Part shown: in pieces, positions 11,001 to 18,305 of the stretch
Layout of the letters: each line of letters begins with the position of its first letter
Position numbering within the stretch: position 1 is the stretch's first letter
Source: DASSFZ01 sp035283185
Lineage (GTDB): Bacteria > Chloroflexota > Anaerolineae > Fen-1058
Assembly (NCBI GenBank): GCA_035283185.1
Contig: DATEUJ010000053.1
Span: forward strand, 124,001-188,000
Direction of reading: 5' to 3'
DNA: 64,000 nt
The notes under the pieces: generated by a model
Database searches by the model: none
What the model saw: only the letters and a program-made list of their open reading frames with translations
Told to the model about the DNA's origin: nothing
Program-made: the position numbers and the translations under genes

Positions 11001-11718
11001 CGTGGCCGTCGCGCCCGACGGCTCGGTGTACGTAGCCGACCTGTGGAACAGTCGCATACAGAAATTCGACGAAGACGGCAACTTCGTCACGATGTGGGGC
11101 GGATTCGGCGATTCGGGCCAGGCGGCGCGCGGAACCGAGAGCCGCTTCTATGGCCCGCGGAGCGTCGCCGTCGGCAAGGATGGCCTCGTCTACGTGTCCG
11201 ACACGGGCAACAAGCGTGTGCAAGTGTTCGACGGTGACGGCAAGTTCGTCGCCCAGTTCGGCGGCGGCGGGCTTCTCGACGGGAATCTCGACGAGCCGGT
11301 CGGCATTGCCTTGAGCGGCGATGGCGAGATCGTCGTCGCCGATACGTGGAATGGCCGGATTCAGGTCTTCAGCGCCGACGGGCAGCCGCTGCGCAAGTGG
11401 GATATCGCCGGTTGGCTCGACTACACCCAGGCGGATTTCGGTCGCTCCAAAGTCGGCAAGCCGTATTTGACCGTAGGCCCGGACGGTCGCATCTACGTCT
11501 CGGATCAGGTCGGAAATCGCATCCTCGTCTTCGACGCATCCGGAAATTACTTGGCGTCGTTTGGCCGGTTTGGCGCGGACGATGCGGGGTTCACCGCGCC
11601 GAGCGACCTGGCGATCGATGCGGATGGCAACATCCTGGTTGTAGACACGGGCAACGGACGCGTCATGATCTTCCCTCCGCTCGATACCGGGCAGGCAGAC
11701 GACGAACTGGTCCCCTAG
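8002..11718 (+). CDS. TIGR03663/Agl23-like membrane protein with C-terminal NHL propeller
   Basis: About 1238 residues from the GTG at 8002, which has GAGGT 5 bases upstream; an earlier in-frame ATG at 7924 would only add translated repeat DNA. The N-terminus (LTRFWDLGARAISHDESLHTYYAWELYRG, with HDE in the first loop) matches the TIGR03663 family, linked to flippase or glycosyl transfer, followed by about a dozen membrane segments to roughly residue 690. A soluble region follows, containing at residues 814-825 the loop DENGDGQIDASE, a textbook EF-hand calcium loop. From about residue 920 come six NHL-type repeats (FVSPHGVAIAPDGSIYVAD and relatives), expected to form an extracytoplasmic beta-propeller. 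The fusion suggests surface sensing or binding. A Ser/Pro-rich insert at 9478-9525 is repeat-derived. Confidence 0.85.
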   Translation: MSRVMTENRTTWLDQPVSSVLRLDWEKALYIALFALAVLTRFWDLGARAISHDESLHTYYAWELYRGQGFSHTPLMHGPFKFHVNALIYALFGVDDFTARVAPALFGVALVMTPYLFRPWLGRRGALVTAFLILISPSILYHARYIRDEVYMLLFGALMLWVVLSHVRTRRRKWLYLLAVLTALMYVTMEASFIYIAIFGLFAVVLAAVEIGRDAGWGREGVGGTLQGVLLALALAGAGIILGARVLEWLRPAAPVDGSAYTLGQWLPSLGLMALIGVVIGAGAYYLLRSFVPASARRSAGLDVVVILGGLSLFMLSPTPLLLLNHRIGTDPANTVWGLLSGAGDAPYVDAGFFSGGNFPIDPVNTVNVARLTFLVVCFAAFAFGLGLWWDSRAWLISIGIFGGITVVLFTTVLSNSLGLGTGFVGSLGYWLVQQEVQRGSQPPGYYFFVTSFYEYLPMLLSLVAIGYYGWKLLTGRSTVLKGAQDLSPSAAPSPSLRSGSGLRHGDLREMPSTDLSQAAIVPILLGWMILSWAIYTAAGEKMPWLMVHLALPMIFLSGRMIGDWFDRIDWHGVAARREWLAPIFFLVLLLGLRAFLMALGTLADGAQQAAAAPSLSQLGAWGGLLSGALISAGALAGLLVLARRSGMRPILSMIGLAALALLTLMTVHTAWSYTYVNYDYPTEFGVYAHGSPGLKIALDQIRELSERVTGTPTEIELLYDSESTWPWLWYLRDFPNKRFIASAPSRGDMTLPVMILYSDNWAAADQAAGNSYNSYEFQRIWWPMEDYKRIPDIVCPREVTRKDGGVERYAAYDENGDGQIDASEEAAGTARCLARMPKLLSALWDIFFRRDYTQYADLTGQNMTLQDWPLRSEFRLYVRKDLAAKVWDQAIGDLVASGSTAPNPVTSDPYQSRWQELAAIKVIGSAGSGEGQFVSPHGVAIAPDGSIYVADSNNHRVVKFDANGRYVEAFGVWSGEPPNGDFFNPNWNPPPGAFYEPWDVAVAPDGSVYVADLWNSRIQKFDEDGNFVTMWGGFGDSGQAARGTESRFYGPRSVAVGKDGLVYVSDTGNKRVQVFDGDGKFVAQFGGGGLLDGNLDEPVGIALSGDGEIVVADTWNGRIQVFSADGQPLRKWDIAGWLDYTQADFGRSKVGKPYLTVGPDGRIYVSDQVGNRILVFDASGNYLASFGRFGADDAGFTAPSDLAIDADGNILVVDTGNGRVMIFPPLDTGQADDELVP
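9478..9525 (+). repeat. Repeat-like Ser/Pro-rich insert in the TIGR03663 gene
   Basis: The bases contain cttcggctgcccc and cttcacttcgttcaggg, close to the CTTCGAC...CTCAGGG palindromic family at 16892 and 21532, and are read as PSAAPSPSLRSGSGLRHG. Confidence 0.5.
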
Positions 11719-11830
11719 ACTGATCAGTGATCAGTGATCAGTAATCAGTGATCAGTGATCGCTAATGACTGGTAACTGATGACTGATAACTGATAACTGA
11801 TAACTGATGACCGATAACTGATTACTGGCA
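11719..11830 (+). repeat. Intergenic TGATCAGT-family repeat
   Basis: Starts right after the stop codon with tgatcagtgatcagtaatcag and turns into aactgatgactgataactg, the opposite strand of the same unit, so the block is an imperfect long inverted repeat. Confidence 0.8.
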
Positions 11831-11840
11831 ACCGACCGCA

Positions 11841-11849
11841 TGGTATAAT
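11841..11849 (+). promoter_or_regulatory. Extended -10 promoter for sucCD
   Basis: TGGTATAAT is a perfect -10 hexamer (11844-11849) preceded by the TGn extension. The -35 region is weak (attact at 11821). It lies 34 bases before the sucC start. Confidence 0.6.
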
Positions 11850-11883
11850 CGCCGCGCGGCTACTTGTCAGTGGGGGCCATTCC

Positions 11884-13218
11884 GTGAAGCTTCAAGAATA
11901 CCAGTCCAAGTCGCTGTTCGCCCAGCACGGGATCCCGATCCCCAGAGGTGAAATGGCGACGACACCTGAAGATGCCCGACGCATCGCGCGCGAGCTCGGC
12001 AGGCGCGTCGTCATCAAGGCGCAAGTCTTGGTCGGTGGTCGCGGCAAGGCGGGCGGCATTCGGCTGGCCCGCGATCCCGACGAAGCCGAGCGCATCGCTG
12101 CCGAGATTCTCTCGATGGAGATCAAAGGGCTGCCCGTGCGCAAAGTGCTCGTCGACGAAGCGGCGGACATTGCAAAGGAGATCTATCTTGGCGTGGTGAT
12201 CGACCGTGCGCAGCGCCGCGCCGTCGTGATGGCGTCGTCGGCGGGCGGCATGGACATCGAGGAGGTCGCCCGAGACACTCCCGAAAAAATCGTGCGCATG
12301 GCGATCGACCCGTTCCTGGGGCTGCGCGACTACCAGGCTCAGCAGGTCGCCGCCGGCATTGGGCTGGATCGAGACCTGGTGCGCGACTTCGTGACGATTG
12401 CGCGCGGCCTGTACCAGTGTTTTCTCGACTTTGACGGAAGCCTGGCCGAGATTAATCCGCTCGTCGTCACGGGAGGCAAGAAGCTCGTCGCGCTCGACGG
12501 CAAGATCGTGCTCGACGCGAACGCGCTGTTCCGCCATCCCGATCTGGTTGCCATGCGTGACGTGAGCGAAGAAGCGCCGTCCGAGGCCGAAGCGCGCCAG
12601 CGCGGGTTGTCGTACATCCAGCTCGACGGCGAGATCGGCTGCATGGTCAACGGCGCCGGGCTGGCCATGGCGACGATGGATTTGATCAAGCTGTTCGGCG
12701 GCAGCCCAGCCAACTTCCTGGACATCGGCGGCGGCGCGCAGTCCGACAAAGTCGCAGCCGCGCTGCGCATTATCCTCGCCGATCCGAACGTCAAGGCGGT
12801 GCTGTTCAACATCTTCGGCGGCATCGCGCGCTGCGACGAGGTAGCGCGCGGCATCGTGGCGGCGCTGCGCGACGTGAATCCGGCGGTGCCGATGGTGGCG
12901 CGCCTGGTCGGCACGAACGAAGAGGAGGGACGCCGCATATTGGCCGAGGCGCGCATGGAGACGGCCGTCACCCTGGTCGAGGGCATCAAAAAGGCGGTGA
13001 CGTTGGCGCGCGGTGAAGATGCTGTGATCGACTTGCCGCCCGTGGCTGCCACGCCCTTGCCCGCGCGTCGAGCCAAGGCGCCGCCTGCATCGTCCAGGAA
13101 AAAGGCCGCCGGTCAGCGCCCGGCGAAGAAAGCGGCCGCTCGAAATCTGGCGAAGACCGGCAAGCGATCGACAGCGAAAGGCGCCAGCAAGAAACGGCCA
13201 AAACCCCGGAAGTCTTGA
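11884..13218 (+). CDS. sucC: Succinyl-CoA ligase (ADP-forming) beta subunit with basic tail
   Basis: Forms the nucleotide-binding beta subunit of succinyl-CoA synthetase (succinyl-CoA + ADP + Pi to succinate + CoA + ATP) in the TCA cycle, together with SucD just downstream. The GTG start at 11884 follows a G-rich site. It shows MKLQEYQSKSLFAQHGIPIP, KAQVLVGGRGKAGGI (ATP-grasp), EINPLVVT and NIFGGIARCDEVARGIV, all standard. The family is about 390 residues long; this one has 444 because residues after about 390 form a Lys/Ala/Arg-rich tail (ARRAKAPPASSRKKAAGQRP and onward) ending in KKRPKPRKS, similar to histone-H1-like tails. The tail is absent from standard SucC proteins and its role is unknown. 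The core call is secure. Confidence 0.95.
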   Translation: MKLQEYQSKSLFAQHGIPIPRGEMATTPEDARRIARELGRRVVIKAQVLVGGRGKAGGIRLARDPDEAERIAAEILSMEIKGLPVRKVLVDEAADIAKEIYLGVVIDRAQRRAVVMASSAGGMDIEEVARDTPEKIVRMAIDPFLGLRDYQAQQVAAGIGLDRDLVRDFVTIARGLYQCFLDFDGSLAEINPLVVTGGKKLVALDGKIVLDANALFRHPDLVAMRDVSEEAPSEAEARQRGLSYIQLDGEIGCMVNGAGLAMATMDLIKLFGGSPANFLDIGGGAQSDKVAAALRIILADPNVKAVLFNIFGGIARCDEVARGIVAALRDVNPAVPMVARLVGTNEEEGRRILAEARMETAVTLVEGIKKAVTLARGEDAVIDLPPVAATPLPARRAKAPPASSRKKAAGQRPAKKAAARNLAKTGKRSTAKGASKKRPKPRKS

Positions 13219-13267
13219 GCTAACGATATGCTATATGCTATCAGCCATACGCCCTAAGGGAGGCTTG

Positions 13268-14134
13268 ATGAGCATTCTCGTCGATAAGAATACGCGCCTG
13301 ATTGTCCAGGGCGTCACCGGACGCGAGGGCGAGTTTCATACGCGCAAGATGGTCGAATACGGCACGAACGTGGTCGGCGGTGTGCGCTTCGGAAAAGGCG
13401 GCGAGTGGGTCGCCGGCGTGCCGGTCTTCGACACGTGCAAGGAGGCCGTGGACGCCACCGGCGCGAACGCGTCGGTCATATTCGTGCCGGCGCGCTCCGC
13501 GCCGGATGCGATACTCGAAGCGGCCGACGCGGGCATCCCTCTCGTCGTGTGCATCACCGAAGGCATCCCGGTGCTGGACATGGTGCGCGTGCGCGCGTAT
13601 CTCGACCGGCGCGGCACGCGCCTGATCGGCCCTAACTGCCCGGGCTTGATTACGCCTGGCGTGGCCAAGGTCGGGATCATCCCTGGCCAGATCTGCGCCT
13701 CAGGAAATATCGGCGTCGTCTCGCGCAGCGGCACGCTGACGTACGAAGTGATCGCCGCGCTCACGAATCGCGGCATGGGGCAGAGCACCTGCGTCGGGAT
13801 CGGCGGCGACCCGATCAATGGCACCTCCTTCCTCGACGTGTTGGAGATGTTTGAGGAGGATCCCCTCACCGATCACGTCGTGTTGATCGGCGAAATCGGC
13901 GGGAACGACGAGGAGCGCGCCGCCGAGTTCATTAGCGCGCGCATGACGAAGCCGGTCACGGCCTTCGTCGCCGGCCGGACCGCGCCCCCGGGCAAGCGCA
14001 TGGGGCACGCCGGGGCGATCATCGAGGGCGGCACGGGCACGGCGGCCGAAAAAATCGCGGCCTTCGAGCGGCATGGCGTGCGTGTCGCGCAGCACCCTGA
14101 AGAGATCCCCGAGCTAGTCGCTGCCTTTGCGTGA
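13268..14134 (+). CDS. sucD: Succinyl-CoA ligase alpha subunit
   Basis: 288 residues, the usual length. Binds CoA through the N-terminal Rossmann fold and carries the phosphorylated active-site histidine in the GHAGAIIEG segment near residue 250. MSILVDKNTRLIVQGVTGREGEFH and GPNCPGLITPG are typical. The ATG at 13268 has AAGGGAGG four bases upstream; the longer reading from 13235 would consist of spacer sequence. It follows sucC by 49 bases, so the two are co-transcribed from the promoter at 11841. Confidence 0.95.
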   Translation: MSILVDKNTRLIVQGVTGREGEFHTRKMVEYGTNVVGGVRFGKGGEWVAGVPVFDTCKEAVDATGANASVIFVPARSAPDAILEAADAGIPLVVCITEGIPVLDMVRVRAYLDRRGTRLIGPNCPGLITPGVAKVGIIPGQICASGNIGVVSRSGTLTYEVIAALTNRGMGQSTCVGIGGDPINGTSFLDVLEMFEEDPLTDHVVLIGEIGGNDEERAAEFISARMTKPVTAFVAGRTAPPGKRMGHAGAIIEGGTGTAAEKIAAFERHGVRVAQHPEEIPELVAAFA

Positions 14135-14162
14135 GCGGGGACCGGCTACCTTATCTACCTGA

Positions 14163-15344
14163 ATGCTCCGACGCACCTTCACGGCATTGGCCAGCCTGGG
14201 TCTGGCTTTCGTTGCCCTGCTCGTCACGATGGCGGCGGTGACACGCCTGCCGCCTGCCGCTGCGCTGGCTATCGTACTTTCGCACTGGACGGTTCAGACG
14301 GTCGATTCTCCGAATGCCGGCCCTGGAGCGTCGATGCGGCTCGATTCGCAAGATCATCCACATATCAGCTACTTCGATCAAGGGTTGGGCGCGCTGAAGT
14401 ATGCCGTCTTGAGCGGCACTCAGTGGGTGACGGAGGTCGTCGACCATGGAGAACAAACGGGGTCGGAAACGTCGCTCGTCTTGGACGCGTTGGACCGACC
14501 GGCTGTCGCCTATTTAGGCAACGTGAACCTGCACCTCAGGTATGCCGCACGCCTCGGTCCGACGTGGGTCTTCAGCAGTGTCGATCAAACAAGCCCGGGG
14601 CCTGACGGACAGGGATTATCGCGGCCGGCGCTGGCGCTCGACGGACAGGTGCGACCGCACATCGTCTACTTCAACTTTACGACGCGCAGGCTGATGCATG
14701 CGTATCGAGTTGGAGACACTTGGCTGAAGGAAGCTATCGCCCGGGTTGGCAATCTGTTCGTGCTGGGCGCTGCGCCATCCATGGTCATCAGCGGCCAGAT
14801 GCCTCATGTCGCCTATGTTTCTGAAGTCCCCGATCCTCTGCTGCCGACACAGATCGTCACGCGGCTGCTTTATGCGACGCTCAGCGGGACACAGTGGGTG
14901 ACTGCCGTCGTGGCCGATTCGCCGGAAGCTGCGTATACTGCGATCGCGCTGGATGCGCAAGGGCGGCCGTCGATCGCTTATAACGAGCCAGGCGTCGGCT
15001 TGCGCTATGCCGTGTTGAGCGGGACGGTCTGGCTGAGTGAAACAATCGACCGCATCGGCGATCCGGGGGAATATGTGTCATTAGTGTTCGACACCGACGG
15101 TATTCCCCACGTGGGCTATCTGGCGGATACGGGCGGCGGGAAAGCGCGTTATGCCTATAAGCTGGGATCGACATGGCTGGTGCAGACCGTGACCACGGCT
15201 CGCCCTGTGCGCGGTTACACATCCGTCGCGGTGGGCGCTGGCGGCGATCCGCGCATGGCGTATTATACGCTGTCAGGCACGCGCACGCTCGAGTACGCTT
15301 ATGTTACGACACGTTACTTCTTCCTGCCGGTCGTCTTGAAGTAA
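14163..15344 (+). CDS. Secreted repeat protein, probable beta-propeller
   Basis: 393 residues. An N-terminal signal peptide (LASLGLAFVALLVTMAAV, with an Ala-rich end near residue 38) is followed by six or seven repeats of about 45 residues with the pattern LDxxxxPHIxYxxxxxxxLxYAxLSGTxW, seen for example as LDSQDHPHISYFDQG and LDAQGRPSIAYNEPG. This pattern suggests a bladed propeller like those of Asp-box proteins. The last residues, YFFLPVVLK, resemble the hydrophobic FLPLVLR-type ends common to exported Chloroflexota proteins. No catalytic motif was found. It is only 28 bases from sucD but unrelated in function. Function unknown; extracellular location is well supported. Confidence 0.7.
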   Translation: MLRRTFTALASLGLAFVALLVTMAAVTRLPPAAALAIVLSHWTVQTVDSPNAGPGASMRLDSQDHPHISYFDQGLGALKYAVLSGTQWVTEVVDHGEQTGSETSLVLDALDRPAVAYLGNVNLHLRYAARLGPTWVFSSVDQTSPGPDGQGLSRPALALDGQVRPHIVYFNFTTRRLMHAYRVGDTWLKEAIARVGNLFVLGAAPSMVISGQMPHVAYVSEVPDPLLPTQIVTRLLYATLSGTQWVTAVVADSPEAAYTAIALDAQGRPSIAYNEPGVGLRYAVLSGTVWLSETIDRIGDPGEYVSLVFDTDGIPHVGYLADTGGGKARYAYKLGSTWLVQTVTTARPVRGYTSVAVGAGGDPRMAYYTLSGTRTLEYAYVTTRYFFLPVVLK

Positions 15345-15488
15345 GAGAAGAAGGCGGCTATGAAAGCCGCCCTACGCTCCGTGTCTCCGTGGTTTTCATC
15401 CGTGTCTAACAGACTGTCTAAAATCCCCGTGGTTGACGCATCCCCATGCGTCAACAGCGGGCATAGGGATGCCCGTTCTACGGGTTTT
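15345..15488 (+). repeat. Intergenic repeat block with palindromes
   Basis: Contains GGCGGCtatgaaaGCCGCC (15353-15371) and the pair ttgacgcatccccatgcgtcaa followed by gggcatagggatgccc, two nested palindromes. Open reading frames through it (start 15360) are translated repeat, so the following gene is taken to start at 15489. Confidence 0.65.
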
Positions 15489-18305
15489 ATGACGCGCTCT
15501 AAGAAGGCCCTCGCGCGCGTCGATGTGTCACTCTTGGCCGTGCTGCTGATCGCACTGATCACGGCGCTGCCTTTCCTTACCCGGTCGGGCCTGCCGCGCC
15601 ACACCGATCTCGAGCTGCACGTCTTCCGCGCGGCCGAATTCGAGCGGCTGCTAGCCGAGCGCCCGCTCGCGTACCCGCGTTGGGCGCCCAACTTCTACTA
15701 CGGCTACGGATACCCGATCTTCAACTACTACGCGCCGCTCACTTATTATGCCGTTGGCGCGATCGCGCTCGTACCAGTTCTGGACATCGTTGACGCCATG
15801 AAGATCGTCCTCGTGCTGACTTTCGTGTCGGCGGCGTGTGGCGTATTCTTCTTCGCGCGCCAGCACTTCGGTGGAGCGGGCGGCGTCGTGGCCGCAGCCG
15901 CCTACGTTCTCTCTCCCTACGTGCTGTTCGTCGATCCTTTCATGCGCGGGGATGCCGCCGAATTCCTGGCGCTCGGCATCTTGCCTTGGGTATTTCTCGC
16001 ATTCGATCGCCCCTTGTCGGCGACGCGCGATATGGCGTGCGCGGCGCTGGCGCTGGCGGCGCTCGTGCTCAGTCACAACTTGATGGCGCTCATCGGCGCC
16101 GGCCTGCTCGCGGCGTGGCTGGCCTGGCGCGGCGTGTTCGTCGATGGGGTAGGGCGCTGGCGGCGTGACGTCGCCGCAGTCGTGCTCGCCGCCGGCCTCA
16201 CTGCCGTGTTCTGGCTGCCGTTCTTTGCCGAGCGGGGCGCGGTGCGCCTCGACGTCGCCGGTCCGGGCCACTTCGATTTCCGGAACCACTTCGTCGAGCT
16301 GGGCACGCTCTTGCGCCCTTCGCCGGTGCTCGACCTGGGCGCGACCGTGCCGCACTTCATCTACAATCTCGGCTTCGCGCAGTGGCTGCTCGCGCTGCCC
16401 GCGCTTCTCGCGATTGTCCGCTGGCGATCACAGCCGGCCGCGCGCATCGCGGCGTTCTTCGCGCTCGCCTCACTCGTGCTGATATTTCTCATGACGCCGG
16501 CATCGCAGGCGTTGTGGGAAGCCGTGCCGCCCGCCGCGCTGATCCAGTTCCCGTGGCGCTTCCTCGGGCCGGCTGCCTTCACGTTGGCGATGTGCGCTGG
16601 CTACACGGTATCCGCCTTTCGCCGCCTGGAGATCGCGGCAGCCGTCGCGCTCAGCCTCGTCCTGCTGGCCGCGCTGCCGGCGATGTATCCGCCGGCGTGG
16701 GACGCCGAGTTCGGCGACACGTCGCCGCGCGGCGCCGTCGAGTTCGAGTTGAGCGGCGTTGCGCTGGGCACGACGTCGACCGGGGATTTCCTGCCGCACA
16801 CCGTCGCCCAGACGCCGTCGCCGGCGCAGCCGCTCATCGACGCCTATCGTGCGGGAGGGAACGTCGATCGGTTCGACTATGCAAGCGCGTGCTTCGACCC
16901 TTCGGCTGCGCTCAGGGCAGGCTTCACTGCTCCTTCGACCCTTCGGCTGCGCTCAGGGCATGCTTCGCTCAGGACGCAGTTCCGCTCAGCATGCGCGCGC
17001 GTCCACAGGAGCCCGGTACGGAACGGCGACCTGGATGTGGAATACGACGTCGAAGCTTCGGGCGACTTCACCGCGCGATTCTTCATCTTCGCTTTTCCGG
17101 GTTGGCGGGCCTACGTGGACGGAAAGCCTGTGCCACTGCGACCATCCGGTGGGGACGGCTTCATCCTGTTCGACGTGCCGGCGTCGGCGCGCACGTTCGG
17201 CGTTCGATTCGAATCGACTTCGCCGCGAATGGCCGGCGCGATCGTCACACTTGGAAGCCTCCTGGTCACGGCTGCCCTCGTCGTGGCGTCTCGACTCCGC
17301 AAGTCGCCCGCTTTGGCCGATCCGGCGGCAGACCCATCTGTGCAGAAGTCGCCGCGATCGGCGATTCGCCTGCTCGTGCTGCTGTTGGCCGTATTTCTCG
17401 TCGCCAAAGTTTTGATCGTCGACCGCTGCGACACCTGCTTTCGTTACACGTCGCCGCCGGGCCAGGCGCTCGCTGCTCAGCACGCGCAACGCGCCAGCTT
17501 TGGCGGCCACGTCGAGCTGCTCGGGTTCGATCTGCCGCGCGGCGAGGTCGAGGCAGGCCAGGTTGCGCCGCTCACCCTGTATTGGAGGGCGACGGCGCCG
17601 GTGCCTGCGAACTACCAGGTGTTCGCGCACGTCACGCGACCGCCTTTCGTCCTGTGGGGACAATCGGACAAGCTCAACCCTGGTGATTTTCCCTCGACGC
17701 GCTGGCCGCTGGACAAATATGTGTGGGACGATCATGCTCTGCGCGTGCTGCCCGGCACGCCGCCTGGCGAATATCCGATTGCAGTCGGGTTGTATACGCT
17801 CGGCGACGGCCGCCGCGTTCCACTTCTCGATCCATCGGGCGCGATCCTCGGCGACAGCGTGCAGTTGAGTCGCACGCTGCGCGTGCGCCGCCCGTCCACG
17901 CCGCCCGCCGTCGAAACGCTCGGCATGCAGCGGCAGATCGACGCGCGGCTGGACGGCGTCAGCCTGCTCGGCGCGTCGATCGAGCAGGTGGCGCTCCCAC
18001 GCCCCAACTTCGCGCGCCTCACGCTGTTCTGGCAGGCCAAGTCCGACGCGCCGCCGAGCGTGACGGTGCAGGCACAATTGATCGACGCCTCGGGCGCCGT
18101 TGCATCGGAAATCGTCACGCCCCCGGCCGGTGGGGCGTATCCCATGTCGCTGTGGCAAGCCGGCGAAATCGTGCGCGACGTATACGCGTTCTGGCTGCCG
18201 GCGGACTTTCCACCGGGTCGATACACGGTTCGCGTGCGCGTCGAAGGACCGCTGCGCGTGGCGCAAGACATCGAACTCGGGCAAATCGAGGTGACCGGAC
18301 CATGA
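15489..18305 (+). CDS. PTPS-related / YfhO-like polytopic membrane protein
   Basis: About 938 residues from the ATG at 15489. After the first membrane segment comes GLPRHTDLELHVFRAAEFERLL, then YPRWAPNFYYGYGYPIFNYYAPLTYY, the hallmark of the family annotated as 6-pyruvoyl-tetrahydropterin synthase-related, which are in fact GT-C-fold membrane proteins with an acidic pair (DLE) in the first loop. About ten membrane segments follow to residue 410, then an extracytoplasmic domain, another membrane segment (AGAIVTLGSLLVTAALVVA) and two C-terminal beta-sandwich-like domains. Likely role: glycosyl transfer or lipid-linked glycan handling, by fold. Two tandem copies of a palindromic repeat (16892-16977) are translated in frame. 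Its stop overlaps the next start (ATGA). Confidence 0.8.
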   Translation: MTRSKKALARVDVSLLAVLLIALITALPFLTRSGLPRHTDLELHVFRAAEFERLLAERPLAYPRWAPNFYYGYGYPIFNYYAPLTYYAVGAIALVPVLDIVDAMKIVLVLTFVSAACGVFFFARQHFGGAGGVVAAAAYVLSPYVLFVDPFMRGDAAEFLALGILPWVFLAFDRPLSATRDMACAALALAALVLSHNLMALIGAGLLAAWLAWRGVFVDGVGRWRRDVAAVVLAAGLTAVFWLPFFAERGAVRLDVAGPGHFDFRNHFVELGTLLRPSPVLDLGATVPHFIYNLGFAQWLLALPALLAIVRWRSQPAARIAAFFALASLVLIFLMTPASQALWEAVPPAALIQFPWRFLGPAAFTLAMCAGYTVSAFRRLEIAAAVALSLVLLAALPAMYPPAWDAEFGDTSPRGAVEFELSGVALGTTSTGDFLPHTVAQTPSPAQPLIDAYRAGGNVDRFDYASACFDPSAALRAGFTAPSTLRLRSGHASLRTQFRSACARVHRSPVRNGDLDVEYDVEASGDFTARFFIFAFPGWRAYVDGKPVPLRPSGGDGFILFDVPASARTFGVRFESTSPRMAGAIVTLGSLLVTAALVVASRLRKSPALADPAADPSVQKSPRSAIRLLVLLLAVFLVAKVLIVDRCDTCFRYTSPPGQALAAQHAQRASFGGHVELLGFDLPRGEVEAGQVAPLTLYWRATAPVPANYQVFAHVTRPPFVLWGQSDKLNPGDFPSTRWPLDKYVWDDHALRVLPGTPPGEYPIAVGLYTLGDGRRVPLLDPSGAILGDSVQLSRTLRVRRPSTPPAVETLGMQRQIDARLDGVSLLGASIEQVALPRPNFARLTLFWQAKSDAPPSVTVQAQLIDASGAVASEIVTPPAGGAYPMSLWQAGEIVRDVYAFWLPADFPPGRYTVRVRVEGPLRVAQDIELGQIEVTGP
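16892..16977 (+). repeat. Two in-frame copies of the CTCAGGG palindromic repeat
   Basis: A 28-base unit beginning CTTCGACCCTTCGG and ending CTCAGGGCA occurs at 16892-16919 and again, identical, at 16933-16960, followed by a partial copy. The unit's opposite strand appears at 21532-21557 inside the VKOR gene. Confidence 0.8.

Noticed and set aside
10075..11223. 382-codon open frame on the minus strand
   Set aside because: Lies opposite the NHL propeller; Val/Arg/Asp-rich composition typical of an antisense shadow in GC-rich DNA.
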